From Ligustrum vulgare (taxonomy: Eukaryota; Streptophyta; Magnoliopsida; Lamiales; Oleaceae): a stretch of 64,000 nucleotides of DNA. The notes beneath the pieces are model-generated. The model was not told the origin of the DNA and did not search any database. It saw nothing but the letters and a program-made list of their open reading frames with translations. The position numbers and the translations under genes are program-made. Positions 34,237 to 45,578 of this stretch are shown piece by piece (position 1 is the stretch's first letter; the number at the start of each line of letters is the position of its first letter). Where the stretch lies: positions 19,643,859-19,707,858 of the forward strand of contig OY743184.1 of assembly GCA_963555705.1 (NCBI GenBank), read 5' to 3'.

Positions 34237-35110
34237 CTGCGTTCTCTTTATATTTCAATTTTCATTTTCGAAAATATTTTCTGTTTTCTATTTTTAGTGT
34301 TGTTTTCAAAATTGCTAAAAACACGTTTGATTTGTTATTTCTGAAAATTGTTTTCGAAAATGAAAAATTGGAAAACACGTTCTATTTGAAATTTTGTATA
34401 TAACTTTTTTGTGTACTTATAATCATATTGCTTGCGAATAAATTTATAAAATGATATTTTGTGGATTAATGAGACAATCTTCTTGATCACGAAAAATGAT
34501 ATTTTGTTTAGCTATTTGAGTTTCGATTTTCTAAATTCGAAGAGTCAAATCCATTTTTTATTTTAAAAAGGTAAAACAAAAAGGTTTTCAAAATTTATTA
34601 TTATATAGACTCTTTAAAATAAAATAAAATAAATATTTTGTATTTCGAGGGTTCTTGAATGAGGAAAAATGTTCTTATTTAGCTAACTTCGAGAGTTTTG
34701 TGAAAATAAATTTTAGCTATAAATAATATTAGAAATGATAATTTGTATAAGAAAAAAATTTAGTTATAAATAATACTAGAAATTATAATTTGTAAATAAT
34801 ACTAGAAATAAATGTTTTTTGAGTTACTAGTAACTAGAAATAAATTTTAGCTGTAAATAATATTAGAAATGATAATTTGTAAAAGGAAAGAAAAAGGTGG
34901 AATTGACTGAATTTAAAAAAAAAAAAAAATGAAAACGAGCGTTTTCCGAGTTTTTGAATTTGTAAAGAAAACGTGAAAAACGTCAAAATTGCATTTTTTG
35001 TTTTCTTTACAAAATCTATTTTTTGTTTTCCATTTTCATTTTCAAAAGCAGTGCATAGTTGCATTTTCTGCATTCTTGGCTGAAAAATGGTAAAGATGAT
35101 GCAGCCTTTT
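34237..35110. mobile_element. Unnamed TIR element family, copy 2 (partial match)
   Basis: It starts TGCGTTCTCTTTATATTTCAATTTTCATTTTCG directly beside copy 1 and contains GCTAAAAACACGTTTGATTTGTTATTTCTGAAAATTG, the subterminal phrase also found at 45119-45160. Near the other end, complementary words occur (GTTTTCCATTTTCATTTTC, AAACGAGCGTTTTCCGAG). The right terminus is not cleanly defined. Confidence 0.4.
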
Positions 35111-35180
35111 TAATTAGTATATTAAAAAGGAATTAGAACCTAATTATTGTATAAAAACTTATACTAGTAGAAAAAAAGGG

Positions 35181-35351
35181 TTTACGCGTCGGTTCTGGTG
35201 AACCGACGCGTAAACCTTCGACTTTACGCGTCGGTTCACCAAGAACCGACGCGTAAAGTCGAACCGTTCGACTTTACGCATCGGTTCTTGGTGAACCGAC
35301 GCGTAAACCTCCGGTTCAGGCGTCGGTTCTCGACGAACCGATGCCTAAACC
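35181..35351. repeat. Left subterminal repeats of the CACTA element
   Basis: Inverted copies of TTTACGCGTCGGTTC and GAACCGACGCGTAAA alternate, forming at least three hairpins (for example around 35181-35216 and 35224-35259). Such sites bind the element's own regulatory protein in En/Spm. A variant pair, AGGCGTCGGTTC/GAACCGATGCCT, ends the block. Confidence 0.9.
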
Positions 35352-35515
35352 TAATATATTTAATTCAAAAATTCGCGCGATTTAATTCCATTCCGCGCAT
35401 ATCTCTCTCTCACTCTCTCTCAACACTTCAACATCGAGCCATCACCACCACCGTGCCTCCACCAACACCACGACGCCACCAACACCGCGACGCCACCACG
35501 AACCCGCCTCATCTC

Positions 35516-35584
35516 GTAAGAAATTTACTCTTATATGTGTGTGTGCGTGTATGTATATATATGTGTGTGTGTGTGTGTGTGATA

Positions 35585-35615
<31 letters not shown>

Positions 35616-36141
35616 GTTATAATTTTGGTATTGCAAATAGTTAATTGATATAATTTGAATTATTGGAATTATATTGAAATTATGCATGGAATGTTAGGTT
35701 ATGAAATCATACTTTGAGCATTTTAGGAATTAAGAATTGATTTTGGATTAATTTTGGAGTGGTTGATGATGTTGAAGTTTGATTTATTGTGTTTGAGTAG
35801 TGAATATGTGGAGGTTGAACATTTTTGTTGTATTGTGGCATTTTGATTACAGGTTGGGTAAGTCCAACTTATAGGGGAGACTCTGTCGAAATTACTGTAG
35901 GATTTTACAAATAAAAAATGAAGATTATAGTAATTATAGGTGATTTTCACTATCATAGAATTAATCATACTAAATAAATAACTAAACAAAATATACAAGT
36001 AAAATTATGAAGTATTCAACGTAATAAATTATCGTATGCATGTGATTTCAATTATTAATATATAGTTGGTTCAAGTATATAACTATCATTACAAATATTC
36101 ACTCAAAAGTAATATTTTTTTAATTATATCTTCGCATATAG
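35516..36141 (+). other. Probable 5' UTR intron of the TNP2 gene
   Basis: A CT-rich leader with CCACCACC words ends at CTCATCTC|GTAAGAAATT (35516). The acceptor TTCGCATATAG (ending at 36141) lies ten bases before the transposase ATG. The intron holds a (GT)n microsatellite at about 35537-35600 and no coding sequence. Confidence 0.55.
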
Positions 36142-36151
36142 GTTATTAGAT

Positions 36152-39100
36152 ATGGATCGAGATTGGATGTACAGCAGGCGTAATACACATGAATATTTGA
36201 AAGGAGTTGAAGAGTTTATGAAATGTGCGGACGAACACATAAGAGAGAAAGGTGAAGCAATGATTTTGTGTCCTTGTTGTGATTGTAAGAATCTGAGAAA
36301 GTTTCGTAGTTTTGAGCAAGTGAAGAGTCATTTGATTCGTCGTGGGTTTAAAGAAGGTTATAAACGATGGATATGGCATGGTGATAGTATGCTTCCTAGG
36401 ACATGCACTAGTGACGATGAAGGTGGACTGCAGGAGAATAATTTAGGAAATATTGATGAGAATGATGTGGAAAATGACAATAATGATATGATAGACGAAA
36501 TGATGCGTGATATACAAGGGGAATTCATTGAAAAGCCTCATGTGTTCGATAGCTTGTTCAATGATTCTGAGAAGACTTTGTTTCCTGGATGTAGAAAATT
36601 CACAAAATTGTCTGTTGTGTTGAAATTGTATAACTTGAAAGCAAGTAGTAGGTGGAGTGATAAGAGTTTCACGGCATTACTGGAACTCTTACGAGAGATG
36701 CTTCCGGAGGATAACGAGCTTCCTAGTTCAATTTACGAAGCAAAGAAATTGTTGTGTCCAATGGGAATGGAGATCGAGAGGATACATGCATGTCCAAATG
36801 ATTGTTTACTATATCGAAGTGAGTATAAGGATTTGCATCTGTGTCCAAAGTGTGGGGCATCACGGTATAAGCGAAAGAACATGAATGCTAATTCTGAGGA
36901 TAAGAAAAGCCCTCCGGCAAAGGTGTTGTGGTACCTACCCGTAGTACCAAGATTTAAACGTTTGTTTGCCAATGCAAAGGATGCGAAGAACATGCGGTGG
37001 CATGCTGATGGGAGGAAACAAGATGGAAAACTAAGACACGTGGCCGATTCTCCTCAATGGAGGAACATTAATAGGTTGTTTCCTGATTTTGGGGGTGAAG
37101 ATAGGAATCTTAGGCTTGGACTATGTACAGATGGAATGAACCCGCACGATAATATGAGTAGTCGACATGGCACTTGGCCGGTTCTTCTAACGATTTACAA
37201 TCTTCCTCCTTGGTTATGTATGAAACGCAAGTATATCATATTGTCTTTGTTAATATCAGGGCCTAAACAACCGGGGAATGACATAGATGTTTATCTTGCC
37301 CCACTAATTGAAGATTTAAGACTGATGTGGGATGAAGGTGTATCGGTGTTTGATGCACATAGCCAGATGAATTTCACCTTACGTGCTATGATATTTTGCA
37401 CCGTAAATGATTTTCCCGCATATGGTAACTTGTCAGGTTATACGAACAAAGGACCTAAAGCATGTCCCGTTTGTGAAGAAGACACGATTGATCTTTGGTT
37501 GAAAAACTGTAAGAAAAATGTCTTTATGAGTCATAGAAGATTTCTCCCCGCTGATCACCCTTATCGAAAGAAGAAGAAGGCATTCAATGGAAAAATTGAG
37601 GATCGAGCAGCTCGCTTGCCGTTAACAGGAGGTGAGGTATATGAACGAGTTAAAAATATTGAAGTTTTGTTTGGAAAACCTTTTAAGCCTCCTCAAAAGA
37701 GTCTTTGGAAGAAGAGGTCCATATTCTGGGATCTACCTTATTGGCAACATTTATCAGTAAGACATTGTCTTGATGTAATGCACGTGGAGAAAAATGTTTG
37801 TGATAGCATCATTGGGACATTGTTGAACGTTCAAGGGAAGACGAAAGATGGTATCAAAGTCAGGAAGGACATGGTAGAAATGGGGATACGGGATCAATTA
37901 GCACCGCAAGAGTCCGAAAAACGTACTTATTTACCTCCAGCTTGCTATACTTTGTCCAGAAAAGAGAAAAAATGTTTTTGTGAGTGCCTTCATGGTATTA
38001 AGGTTCCATCTGGATACTCATCAAACATCAAAAGTCTTGTGTCGATGAAGGACTTGAAATTGGTTGGTATGAAGTCTCATGATTGTCATGTGTTAATGCA
38101 ACACTTGTTACCAGTTGCAATTTGAGGCATACTTCCAAAACATGTCAGACAAGTCATAATAAAACTTTGTTTTTTCTTCAATGCAATTTGTAGTAAAGTT
38201 GTTGACCCAGAGGCGTTGGATGATTTGCAAGCCGATATTGTTATCACTCTATGTCAATTTGAAATGTATTTCCCGCCATCATTTTTTGACGTTATGGTGC
38301 ACTTACTTGTTCACTTGGTAAGAGAAATTAAGATATGTGGTCCGGTGTTCTTGCGGTATATGTATCCATTTGAGAGATACATGGGTATTTTGAAAGGATA
38401 TGTCAGAAATCGATTTCGACCCGAAGGTAGTATCATTGAAGGTTATGCCGCTGAGGAGGCTATTGAATTTTGTACTGACTACCTTGATGACGTTGAGACT
38501 ATTGGTGTTCCTAAATCTCGTCACGAGGGAAGACTCGAAGGTAAAGGGACGATTGGATGCAAATCAATTGTCCCTAGTGTTGAATTGCGAGATAAAGCAC
38601 ACCTCCTAGTATTACAACACCTTTCTCAAGTTCATCCGTATTTGGACGAGCACATGTCCATCCTAAGGCAGCAGAATCCTTCTAAAGGTGAAAGGTGGGT
38701 AACTAATCAACACAATCGTTTATTTGCAAAATGGTTCAAAGATAGAGTCATGAAAGAGTTATCACAAACGTCGAATACCATTGTTGAAACGGTAAAGTGG
38801 TTAGCGTATGGTCCTAGCACGATTGTGAGATCTTATGAAGCATATGACATTAATGGGTATACGTTTTACACTAAACGTCAAGATGATAAGAGTGCGGTGC
38901 AAAACAGTGGAGTGACACAAGTAGCACTATCAAGAGATTTTTCAAGTGCTAAAGATACAATGCCAATAGATGCCTCGATGTCCTATTATGGTGTCATTGA
39001 AGAAATTTGGGAACTTGATTACAGGGAGTTCAAGTTTCCTCTCTTCCAATGTAAATGGGTTGATAATCGACGGGGTGTTCGGGTGGATGAATTAGGTTTC

Positions 39101-39403
39101 ACTTTGGTGGATTTTGGACGGTTGGGTTATCTTGACGAGCCATTCATACTTGCATCACAAGCCAAGCAGGTATTTTATGTTCTTGATCCTGCCGACACTA
39201 AGTGGTCAGTGGTCCTTCAAGGCAAGAGACGCATTGTTGGCATTGGTGATGTAGTAGATGAAGAATATTATGATCACTTTGATGAAGCTCCTCCATTTTC
39301 TATTGGTATACAAGGGAGTGCAACTTTAGAGGAAGATAACATTGAATCCACTTACATGCGTTGGGATCATGAAGAAGGATTATGGATTGACCGTCGTTCG
39401 TGA
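36152..39403 (+). pseudogene. TNP2-like CACTA transposase, one premature stop
   Basis: One 1083-codon frame interrupted only by TGA at 38123-38125; the same frame runs on without a shift before and after. The N-terminal transposase-associated domain (about residues 1-80) has the CPCCDCKN cysteine cluster. The transposase_21 core follows, with CPKCGA (about 235), GLCTDGMNPH (about 327) and DVMHVEKNV (about 540), which hold likely catalytic acids. The DUF4218-type region (HLVREIKICGPVFLRYMYPFERY, about 700-800) and the DUF4216-type region (FPLFQCKWVD, about 955-1030) complete it. Normal length for plant TNP2. The role is cutting and joining CACTA ends in the nucleus. The stop is a likely CGA to TGA change (Arg lost), so the gene is recently inactivated. 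Confidence 0.92.
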
Positions 39404-39407
39404 TTAT

Positions 39408-39568
39408 TCATTGTGTGAGTTCATTTATACATTCTCGCATGCATATAACTCTCTTTTGTTCTTTATATATGCTCTATAAGTTGTTCATATTAATTGTGTG
39501 AGTTCATTTACATATTCTTGCATATAACTTTCTTGTGTTTTTTATATATGCTCTATACGTTGTTAATA
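39408..39568. repeat. Direct duplication (~80 bp) between the two CACTA genes
   Basis: ATTGTGTGAGTTCATTTA...CATATAACT(C/T)TCTT...TTTATATATGCTCTATA(A/C)GTTGTT occurs twice in a row (39408-39489 and 39492-39568). The spacer separates the TNP2 stop from an acceptor-like TATGTGCAG at 39590, just before the second gene. Confidence 0.85.
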
Positions 39569-39614
39569 ATCATTTATTTATATGTGCAGGTACGTAGACA
39601 ATTTTCCCAATATA

Positions 39615-42600
39615 ATGGCCGAGTCTTCACATTCTTCAGATGATCATAGTACTGCCCAAAAAAAAAGGACAAGAGGGCCAACTATGTGCAAAAATATGAA
39701 GAAAGCGGGCCAACAAGTGAATATAATTGAGTTCGATGACAAACATAGGCCGATCGGACCGGGCACGAAGAACTTCAAACATTTTGTCGGATCTTTAGCC
39801 CGCATTCATGTTGACATAAACATCAGTGATTGGCACAAAGTCGATCAAGGCCTGAAGGACATGATGTGGGAAGAGATAAAGGTACTATCACTTGATACAT
39901 GGTAAATAATTGAATAGTGAATGTAATTTCTTTATAACACCACATGTTATCATTGTCTTTCAGAGGGAATTCAACATTCTCGATGACCGTCCAAAAAAAA
40001 GTGTTATGCGGGTTGCGGGGATGAGATGGAAAGATTTCAAGACAAGGCTGGTTCATAATTTCATTACACACGACCACCCAAAATATACATCTCCTACCCA
40101 GCTTTATGATTTCTTGACCGAAGAGTAATGGGAGTTGTTTAAAAAAGAACGACAGACGGAAACATTTCAGGTATATTTAAATGTACGCATGTGTCTTGTT
40201 GAGTGAAAACTAAAAACCTGTGATTTATTTCAGGAGAAAAGTAAGAAGGCGAGGGATAGTCAAATGCGGAACGAGCATCCTCATTATTTGGGCTCAGCCG
40301 GATATGCGGGGATGAAGCCACATTGGCTAGTAAGTGACCCGCTATCTTCTAGCTCTTCATGTGACATGATTAGCTCCTCAATTGTAAGCGAGGATCGCAG
40401 CCTCGATTGGGTTCGAGCTAGATCGAAGAAGAAAGAAGATGGAACGTATTACATCCCCAACGAGAAAACGACGGGGGTGTTTGATAAAATTGTAAGTATA
40501 TCTTATCGATTTCTCATATATTCAATTGAAATTTACTTCAATTCTTATATTCAGTTTTCAATTTTTTTAACAGGTAGAAAAAGCTGAGCAAGCCACGCAG
40601 GGGACATTTGTGTCGAGTAGACAACATGATATTTTGAGTGAAGCCCTTGGTAAAGAGGATCACTCTGGTAGGGTGAGGGGATATGGCGTGTATGTCACCA
40701 CGCGGGATGTTTACGGCCAGCCCGATGATTACCTTAGACGATCGTGTGGGGTCGTATCAGTAGACGACATTAAAGATATCATCAGGAAGGAGATGGAGGA
40801 TAGCATCACAGAGCGGGTCAGGCATCAAACCATGTCGGAGATGCAAAGTAAATTTGACAGTATGCAGAGCGCGTACCATAGTATGCAGAGTAAATATGAT
40901 GCCATCCTCCAGCGCTTGGGCCTCAATGTTGATGCCGAGGTGGAGGTAACTGCACAGCCCCGACCACCAACTCGAAGTAGTTGCCACTCTGTGAATCCAG
41001 ACCCATTTGATGGTCTTCAGGTACTTACCCATAAAGTATTTAGTTTTTTTAGTATTGCTTTTTTTTAAAATGGAAAGGCCTGACATATATGTTGAAAAAT
41101 AGAAGCCGATTCCCTGTCGTCTCGCCGTATTTGTTGATGGTGACAAGCAAATAGTGGCCAGCGGGATGGTTTATCCGTCCGGATCCGAGACTGTGGTGCA
41201 TCATCAACCACTCTGGCTTGATCATGTGAAGGTGTCCGTTGACCATGTTATAGATGGTGCAGAAGCGTTCTATCTTCCAGCGCCATCTCAGCACCACACC
41301 ACGGTGGGGGAAGCTATTGGAAGTTTTTTCCAATGGCCTAAGGAGTTGGTGATTTTTGGAGAGGTAATAAAATCGAGTTATATAAAAGTTTATGTCAATA
41401 TTAATTTCTTTTAAATTTTTATCAGACGTGTTATAATGACAAAAATTGTCTTATTGCAGGAAGAGGCCCCAAAAAAGATCGTAAAAAAATCTAATAAAGG
41501 GAAAAGGCCTCAGAATTTTGAATTGTCATCTACCCAGCGACCTGCGATAGTCGACGATGAGACTTTACTACGTCTGGGTGATAAATGCAAAATGTTAAAC
41601 ACCCTGGTCCTTCAATTTCCTGTTGGTGATGACTTCTATCAGGTGCCCGTAGATGCCTCCATCTTCAATTGTACATTCGAGGATGGTATTTTTGTTACAG
41701 TCGCAGACATTACCGATCTGCTTAAAATGCAATGGTTGGATACATCTATCCTACAAATATTTGCATTGTAAGACTTCTGATCACAAATTACAACTTCAAT
41801 TTATATCATTGTTCGATCTCTATTTATTGGTGTCATTATTATTAGGTACCTTCATGAGTTATGTCAGGATTACGGTATTGATTCAATTGGATTCATGTCT
41901 CCGTCACACATTGCGTCGGTGTCGGTAAGAACAAATGCCAATGGTGTTGTAAATTATATGGACGAGACCATGAGGGCAATGCAAACAAAGAAATTCATTC
42001 TAGCACCGTATTTTCAGGAGTAAGACCATTCTCTCTTATTAATAGTTAATTTTTTTTTTTGTAATTTGAAAAGCACATGTTTGAATTTGTATTTACATGT
42101 TCATAATACGTAGGAACCACTGGATGTTTCTAGTGATTTCTCCTCAGAAGAGTACGGTGTACTTATTGGATTCAGCTAGTGCATTTAAGCGTGACTTATA
42201 TATCAAGCCGCTATTGAATACGTAAGTTATGATAATTTTCATGAAATAATTGTGGAGTTGTGGTGAAATTGATTGTGGAGTTGTGGTTTCACTTTGATGA
42301 ATATATGTTGTGATTGTTGAGAAGTTGTAATAGATTCTATAGCAACGCGTCTATTTACAGGTTGGATAAGTTCAATTTATAGGGGAGACTCTGCCAAAAT
42401 TTTTATAGAAATCTTAGTTTTTGTATTTATTTATTTTGTAACTGGTTCGAATAATTTAATTCAATTTTAGGGCTTTCAAACTATACTGGACACAAGGAGG
42501 CATTAGGACAAGAGCCAATACAACGTGGCTAAAAATAAAGGTATGAAAACACATATTTAAAATATATTACAAATCTTTGAATTATTTTCATATTCTATTT

Positions 42601-42910
42601 AGTGTGATTATTAATGTTTGTTTTCATTGTGAAAATTTCAGTGTCCTCAACAGCCCGAAGGTTCTGAGTGTGGCTACTACGTCATGAAAAATATGTATGA
42701 GATAGTCACTGAACACTTTCAGCGTCCGTCGTTGGAAAAGGTATAAGTTATTGAACATGATAATTTTTAATTATTCCTTCATATTTTATTACAAAATAAC
42801 TGATAATTCATTTTGATTATTTGTAGGCATTTAAAGAGTATTACTCAACGGAGGAAATTGCTGAAATTCAAAACTTATGGGCTAAATACTTCGTCGATAG
42901 GTGTGTGTAA
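39615..42910 (+). pseudogene. Second CACTA gene with C-terminal Ulp1/C48-like protease domain, one premature stop
   Basis: Eleven exons join in frame: 39615-39881, 39964-40170, 40234-40491, 40574-41020, 41103-41363, 41460-41767, 41846-42019, 42114-42221, 42471-42540, 42642-42740, 42827-42910, each with GT/AG borders; about 760 codons. The N-terminal half is basic and resembles plant transposon-associated DNA-binding regions (NFKHFVGSLARIH, VAGMRWKDFKTRL). The middle has a coiled-coil-like stretch (SEMQSKFDSMQSAYHSMQSK). The C-terminus has the C48 order: His in NHWMFLV, Asp in VYLLDSA, Gln in CPQQPEG and Cys in SECGYYVMK. TAA at 40126-40128 in exon 2 truncates it (likely Gln lost). The ATG at 39615 is chosen over 39582 because the latter overlaps an acceptor-like sequence. 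Likely role: a TNPA-like accessory factor; protease activity is inferred. Confidence 0.82.
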
Positions 42911-43060
42911 ATCGACGTGTATTCAAACTTCTATTTACTCAATTACATGTGACATTAACAATCTTGTAAATATAATTATTTCTCATTTATTTAACATTAT
43001 TTTAATTATGTCGATTATATACATATTTGATGATGTGCATGTGGAAAATGTTCAGTCCAC

Positions 43061-43205
43061 GTTTAGGTGATTGCAGGTCATGATCGACCTGCAGTGATCT
43101 GGATCATTGCAGGTGACGTTCAGGTCATTGCAGATAACATCTAGGTCATTGCAGGTGACGTCCAGGCCAATGCAGGCCATGGCCTGCAGTGGCCTGGGTC
43201 ATTGT
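43061..43205. repeat. Short tandem repeat TCATTGCAGGTGACGT in the CACTA 3' region
   Basis: About six degenerate units of 20-30 bp built from AGGTCATTGCAGGTGACGTCC and CTGCAGTG(A/G)(T/C)CTGG lie 150 bases after the second gene's stop codon. They are GC-richer than the surroundings and partly palindromic (GACCTGCAGTGATC; CATGGCCTGCAGTGGCC). Confidence 0.8.
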
Positions 43206-43260
43206 ATTTTACTCTATAGGCAAATGAATTTCGTGAAAAAAAAAAAAAAAAAAAAAAAAT

Positions 43261-43560
43261 TTAGGCGTCGATTTTAGATTACAACCGACGCTTAAAGTGT
43301 ACCTAGATTACAAACCGACGCCTAAAGTACACTTTAGGCGTCGGTTTTGGATTATAACCGACGCCTAAAAAAAAAATTTTTTTTTTTTTTTTTTTCCAAC
43401 TTTACGCGTCGGTTTATTAACAACCGACGCGTAAAGATAGCATTTACGCGTCGTTTTACAACCGACGCGTAAAGTCTTTACTTTACGCGTCTACTTCATA
43501 CGCGTCGCCACAAAAATCGACGCCTAATCTCTTAAATAACCGACGCGAAAGACTGTTTCT
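43261..43560. repeat. Right subterminal repeats of the CACTA element
   Basis: Alternating TTTAGGCGTCGGTTTT...AACCGACGCCTAAA and TTTACGCGTCGGTT...AACCGACGCGTAAA units match the left-end repeats in inverted arrangement. The inner units use GGCGTC and the outer ones use CGCGTC. An A/T homopolymer stretch (43370-43398) splits the block. Confidence 0.9.
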
Positions 43561-43620
43561 GTACTAGTTATAGACTTGATTTTTGATTTGTGATCTTTAA
43601 AAAGAGGCCTCCTTGTAATT

Positions 43621-43621
43621 T

Positions 43622-43673
<52 letters not shown>
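43621..43673. repeat. Poly-T tract of about 50 bases
   Basis: An uninterrupted T run just outside the right end of the CACTA element. Its length is likely to be variable or imprecisely assembled. Confidence 0.95.
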
Positions 43674-43676
<3 letters not shown>

Positions 43677-44270
43677 GTCTACAGTCTTTACCCAACAGAA
43701 ATATGAGCCCCACGACCAAAGTCATAAAATAAAATCATTGCATTTTTACTAATTCTAATTAAATTTCAATATGGATAAAACAAAATCTCATCTTTTTTGT
43801 TATAAGAAATATAAATTATTTAATTCAACAATAATATATGAGTTATTCTCGAAATAAGCGACTACTTAATTATCTCTAATTTTATCAATAACATATAAAT
43901 AGATAGAAAAACTTGAGAAATAAGTGAATATTATTCATAAATCCTATGAAACGTGTTGACAAAACGTTATTGAAGCGTATATATAAACCATTTATAAACA
44001 TGAGGAACTTTATATACTTATAAGGTCAATAAATGAATCAAAAATTCTACTTGAACAATTTATTTGAACAATTACTTGTGCGTGTGGGCTCCACACATAT
44101 ATGAGAGGGTTGTTCAAGTAGTTGTTCAAATATCAAGGTTCTAAATAAATAGTAGAGAAAAATAGCAATCATAAACAAGAAAGTGAGAACTCATGTAAAA
44201 CCAGTCCAACGTACTTGAGCAATTAAGCGAATAATTCTACAGAATGAGAAAAAGGTAGGAAATTCCTTTT
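43674..44270. other. Intergenic region and 3' flank of the GDU-like gene
   Basis: AT-rich DNA with no recognised gene or repeat. On the minus strand an AATAAA lies near 44058-44064, about 215 bases after the GDU-like stop codon, and could be its poly(A) signal. Confidence 0.35.
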
Positions 44271-44278
44271 TAGTATGA

Positions 44279-44563
44279 TTAGAAATGGGCAGGTTTTGCC
44301 AGGTACGCGGGGTTGCTTTGTCCAGCCATGATGACTAGGATTTTTTGCTCCATTTCAGGCCGCAGTGCATGCAAGGGCTTTTCGTCAGCGTCGTTTGTGG
44401 TTGATTTTCTGTCTGAGCAGGCTAGAACTATCAAAGCCACCGCCATGATTCCTAAAATGAGACCCAAACCACCAAATAGGTATGGAATCGGCGACTTCCA
44501 TATTCGGATTCCGGCACCAGCTTTGGCTGTGACTGTGGCTGTTGTATTGTGTGTTGGCCTCAT
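44279..44563 (-). CDS. GLUTAMINE DUMPER (GDU)-like membrane protein
   Basis: A complete intronless 94-residue frame. It has one membrane segment, about residues 27-49 (PYLFGGLGLILGIMAVALIV...), preceded by WKSPIPY, a hallmark of GDU proteins, and a cytosolic tail with the family-defining VIMAG motif at 77-81, continuing QSNPAYLAKP. Plant GDU proteins are single-pass plasma-membrane proteins that raise amino-acid export when overproduced and act with the ubiquitin ligase LOG2. At 94 residues it is shorter than most Arabidopsis members, mainly at the N-terminus and in the linker between membrane segment and VIMAG, but both key parts are intact. A TATA box and a long GA repeat lie upstream on the same strand. 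The identification is by motif, not by search. Confidence 0.88.
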   Translation of the reverse strand: MRPTHNTTATVTAKAGAGIRIWKSPIPYLFGGLGLILGIMAVALIVLACSDRKSTTNDADEKPLHALRPEMEQKILVIMAGQSNPAYLAKPAHF

Positions 44564-44577
44564 TGATCAGATCTTTG

Positions 44578-44578
<1 letters not shown>

Positions 44579-44634
<56 letters not shown>
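44579..44634. repeat. (TC)n microsatellite in the GDU-like 5' leader
   Basis: About 28 TC repeats (GA on the coding strand) start 16 bases upstream of the GDU-like start codon. GA-rich leaders and GAGA-type promoter motifs are common in plant genes, so this may act in transcription, and its length is likely polymorphic. Confidence 0.95.
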
Positions 44635-44637
<3 letters not shown>

Positions 44638-44823
44638 CGCAATTGTTGCTGGAAGAGTCTTACCAGAAGCCGGCTAGCTATTGAGGTCAGGTACTAAAGA
44701 TCCACTTAATGATCCAAGAGCTTGGTGATTCACAATACACAGAGCCTAGCTCGAGAAGTTTCTTCGATTCTCTCTATTTTCTGAATCAAGTGCAATGACA
44801 CGAGGATATATATGGTATTTCTA

Positions 44824-44831
44824 TATTTATA
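44824..44831 (-). promoter_or_regulatory. Candidate TATA box of the GDU-like gene
   Basis: On the minus strand the sequence reads TATAAATA, about 260 bases before the GDU-like ATG. Transcription starting about 30 bases downstream would give a leader of about 230 bases that includes the long GA repeat. Confidence 0.45.
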
Positions 44832-45038
44832 TGGGGTGGGGGAATTTATTCCGCAGTGCATGGATAATGGATTAGGACAGGGATTCAGATTCTTTATGAC
44901 AAATCCTCAAACAATTGATTTTGGAAGTCTCTTCGTTCTTTAATTTTCATCTTTTACCCGTCATCTACAATATATTATTCCCCTAGTCACAAATTGTCAA
45001 CGAAGAGATTTCCAAAGAATTGTATTCCGATACTTAGG

Positions 45039-45547
45039 TGCCGTTCTGTTTGTATTTTATTTTATATTTTCATTTTCTAAAATGTTTTTTTTTTTGTGTT
45101 TTCATTTTTGTTTTCAAATTTGCTGAAAACGCGTTTGGTTTGTCATTTCTGAAAACTGTTTTTGAAAATGAAAAGTTGGAAAACACGTTCTGTTTGAAAT
45201 TTTGCAGAACACTATTTAAATTATTTTTAATTAATTTGCTTGCAGAATACTACTAACTCCAGCTCAAATTTCCTTTCACAATACACTAAAAATATGGTTA
45301 CATGCAACACACTAATGTGAGCATTAAGAGTCTATATTAACACATCTTGGTCAGGTTCGGGACTTGAGAAAGCTCTACTTCTATTAAAATCCAGAAAATT
45401 CAAGTTCTTTCAAAACCATCAGAGTCCATTTATCATTGCATTTTTTGAAATATAACAACAAGAATTCTCATTTAATTTTTTTTTTTGTAATGTTGATATT
45501 GAATTCAATAAAACTTTATTTAAACTAAGTTCCAAGTTAGGATAATT

Positions 45548-45578
<31 letters not shown>

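Larger units (their letters stand above)
35163..43568 (+). mobile_element. CACTA (En/Spm) transposon, nearly complete, 8.4 kb
   Basis: The ends are ACTAGTAGAAAA at 35163 and TTTCTGTACTAGT at 43568, flanked by TAT on both sides (35160-35162 and 43569-43571), the three-base duplication expected for CACTA elements. The usual leading C of CACTA is not visible at either end. Both ends carry dense inverted subterminal repeats of TTTACGCGTCGGTT...AACCGACGCGTAAA. Inside, in plus orientation, are a CT-rich leader with a 5' UTR intron (35516-36141), a TNP2 transposase gene (36152-39403) and a spliced second gene (39615-42910). Each gene has one premature stop, so the element is probably no longer autonomous. 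The repeats and gene order identify it clearly. Confidence 0.93.

Noticed and set aside
35181..35351. CRISPR-like array of inverted CGCGTCGGTT repeats
   Set aside because: The units alternate in orientation and sit at the ends of a CACTA transposon, and the DNA is plant nuclear.
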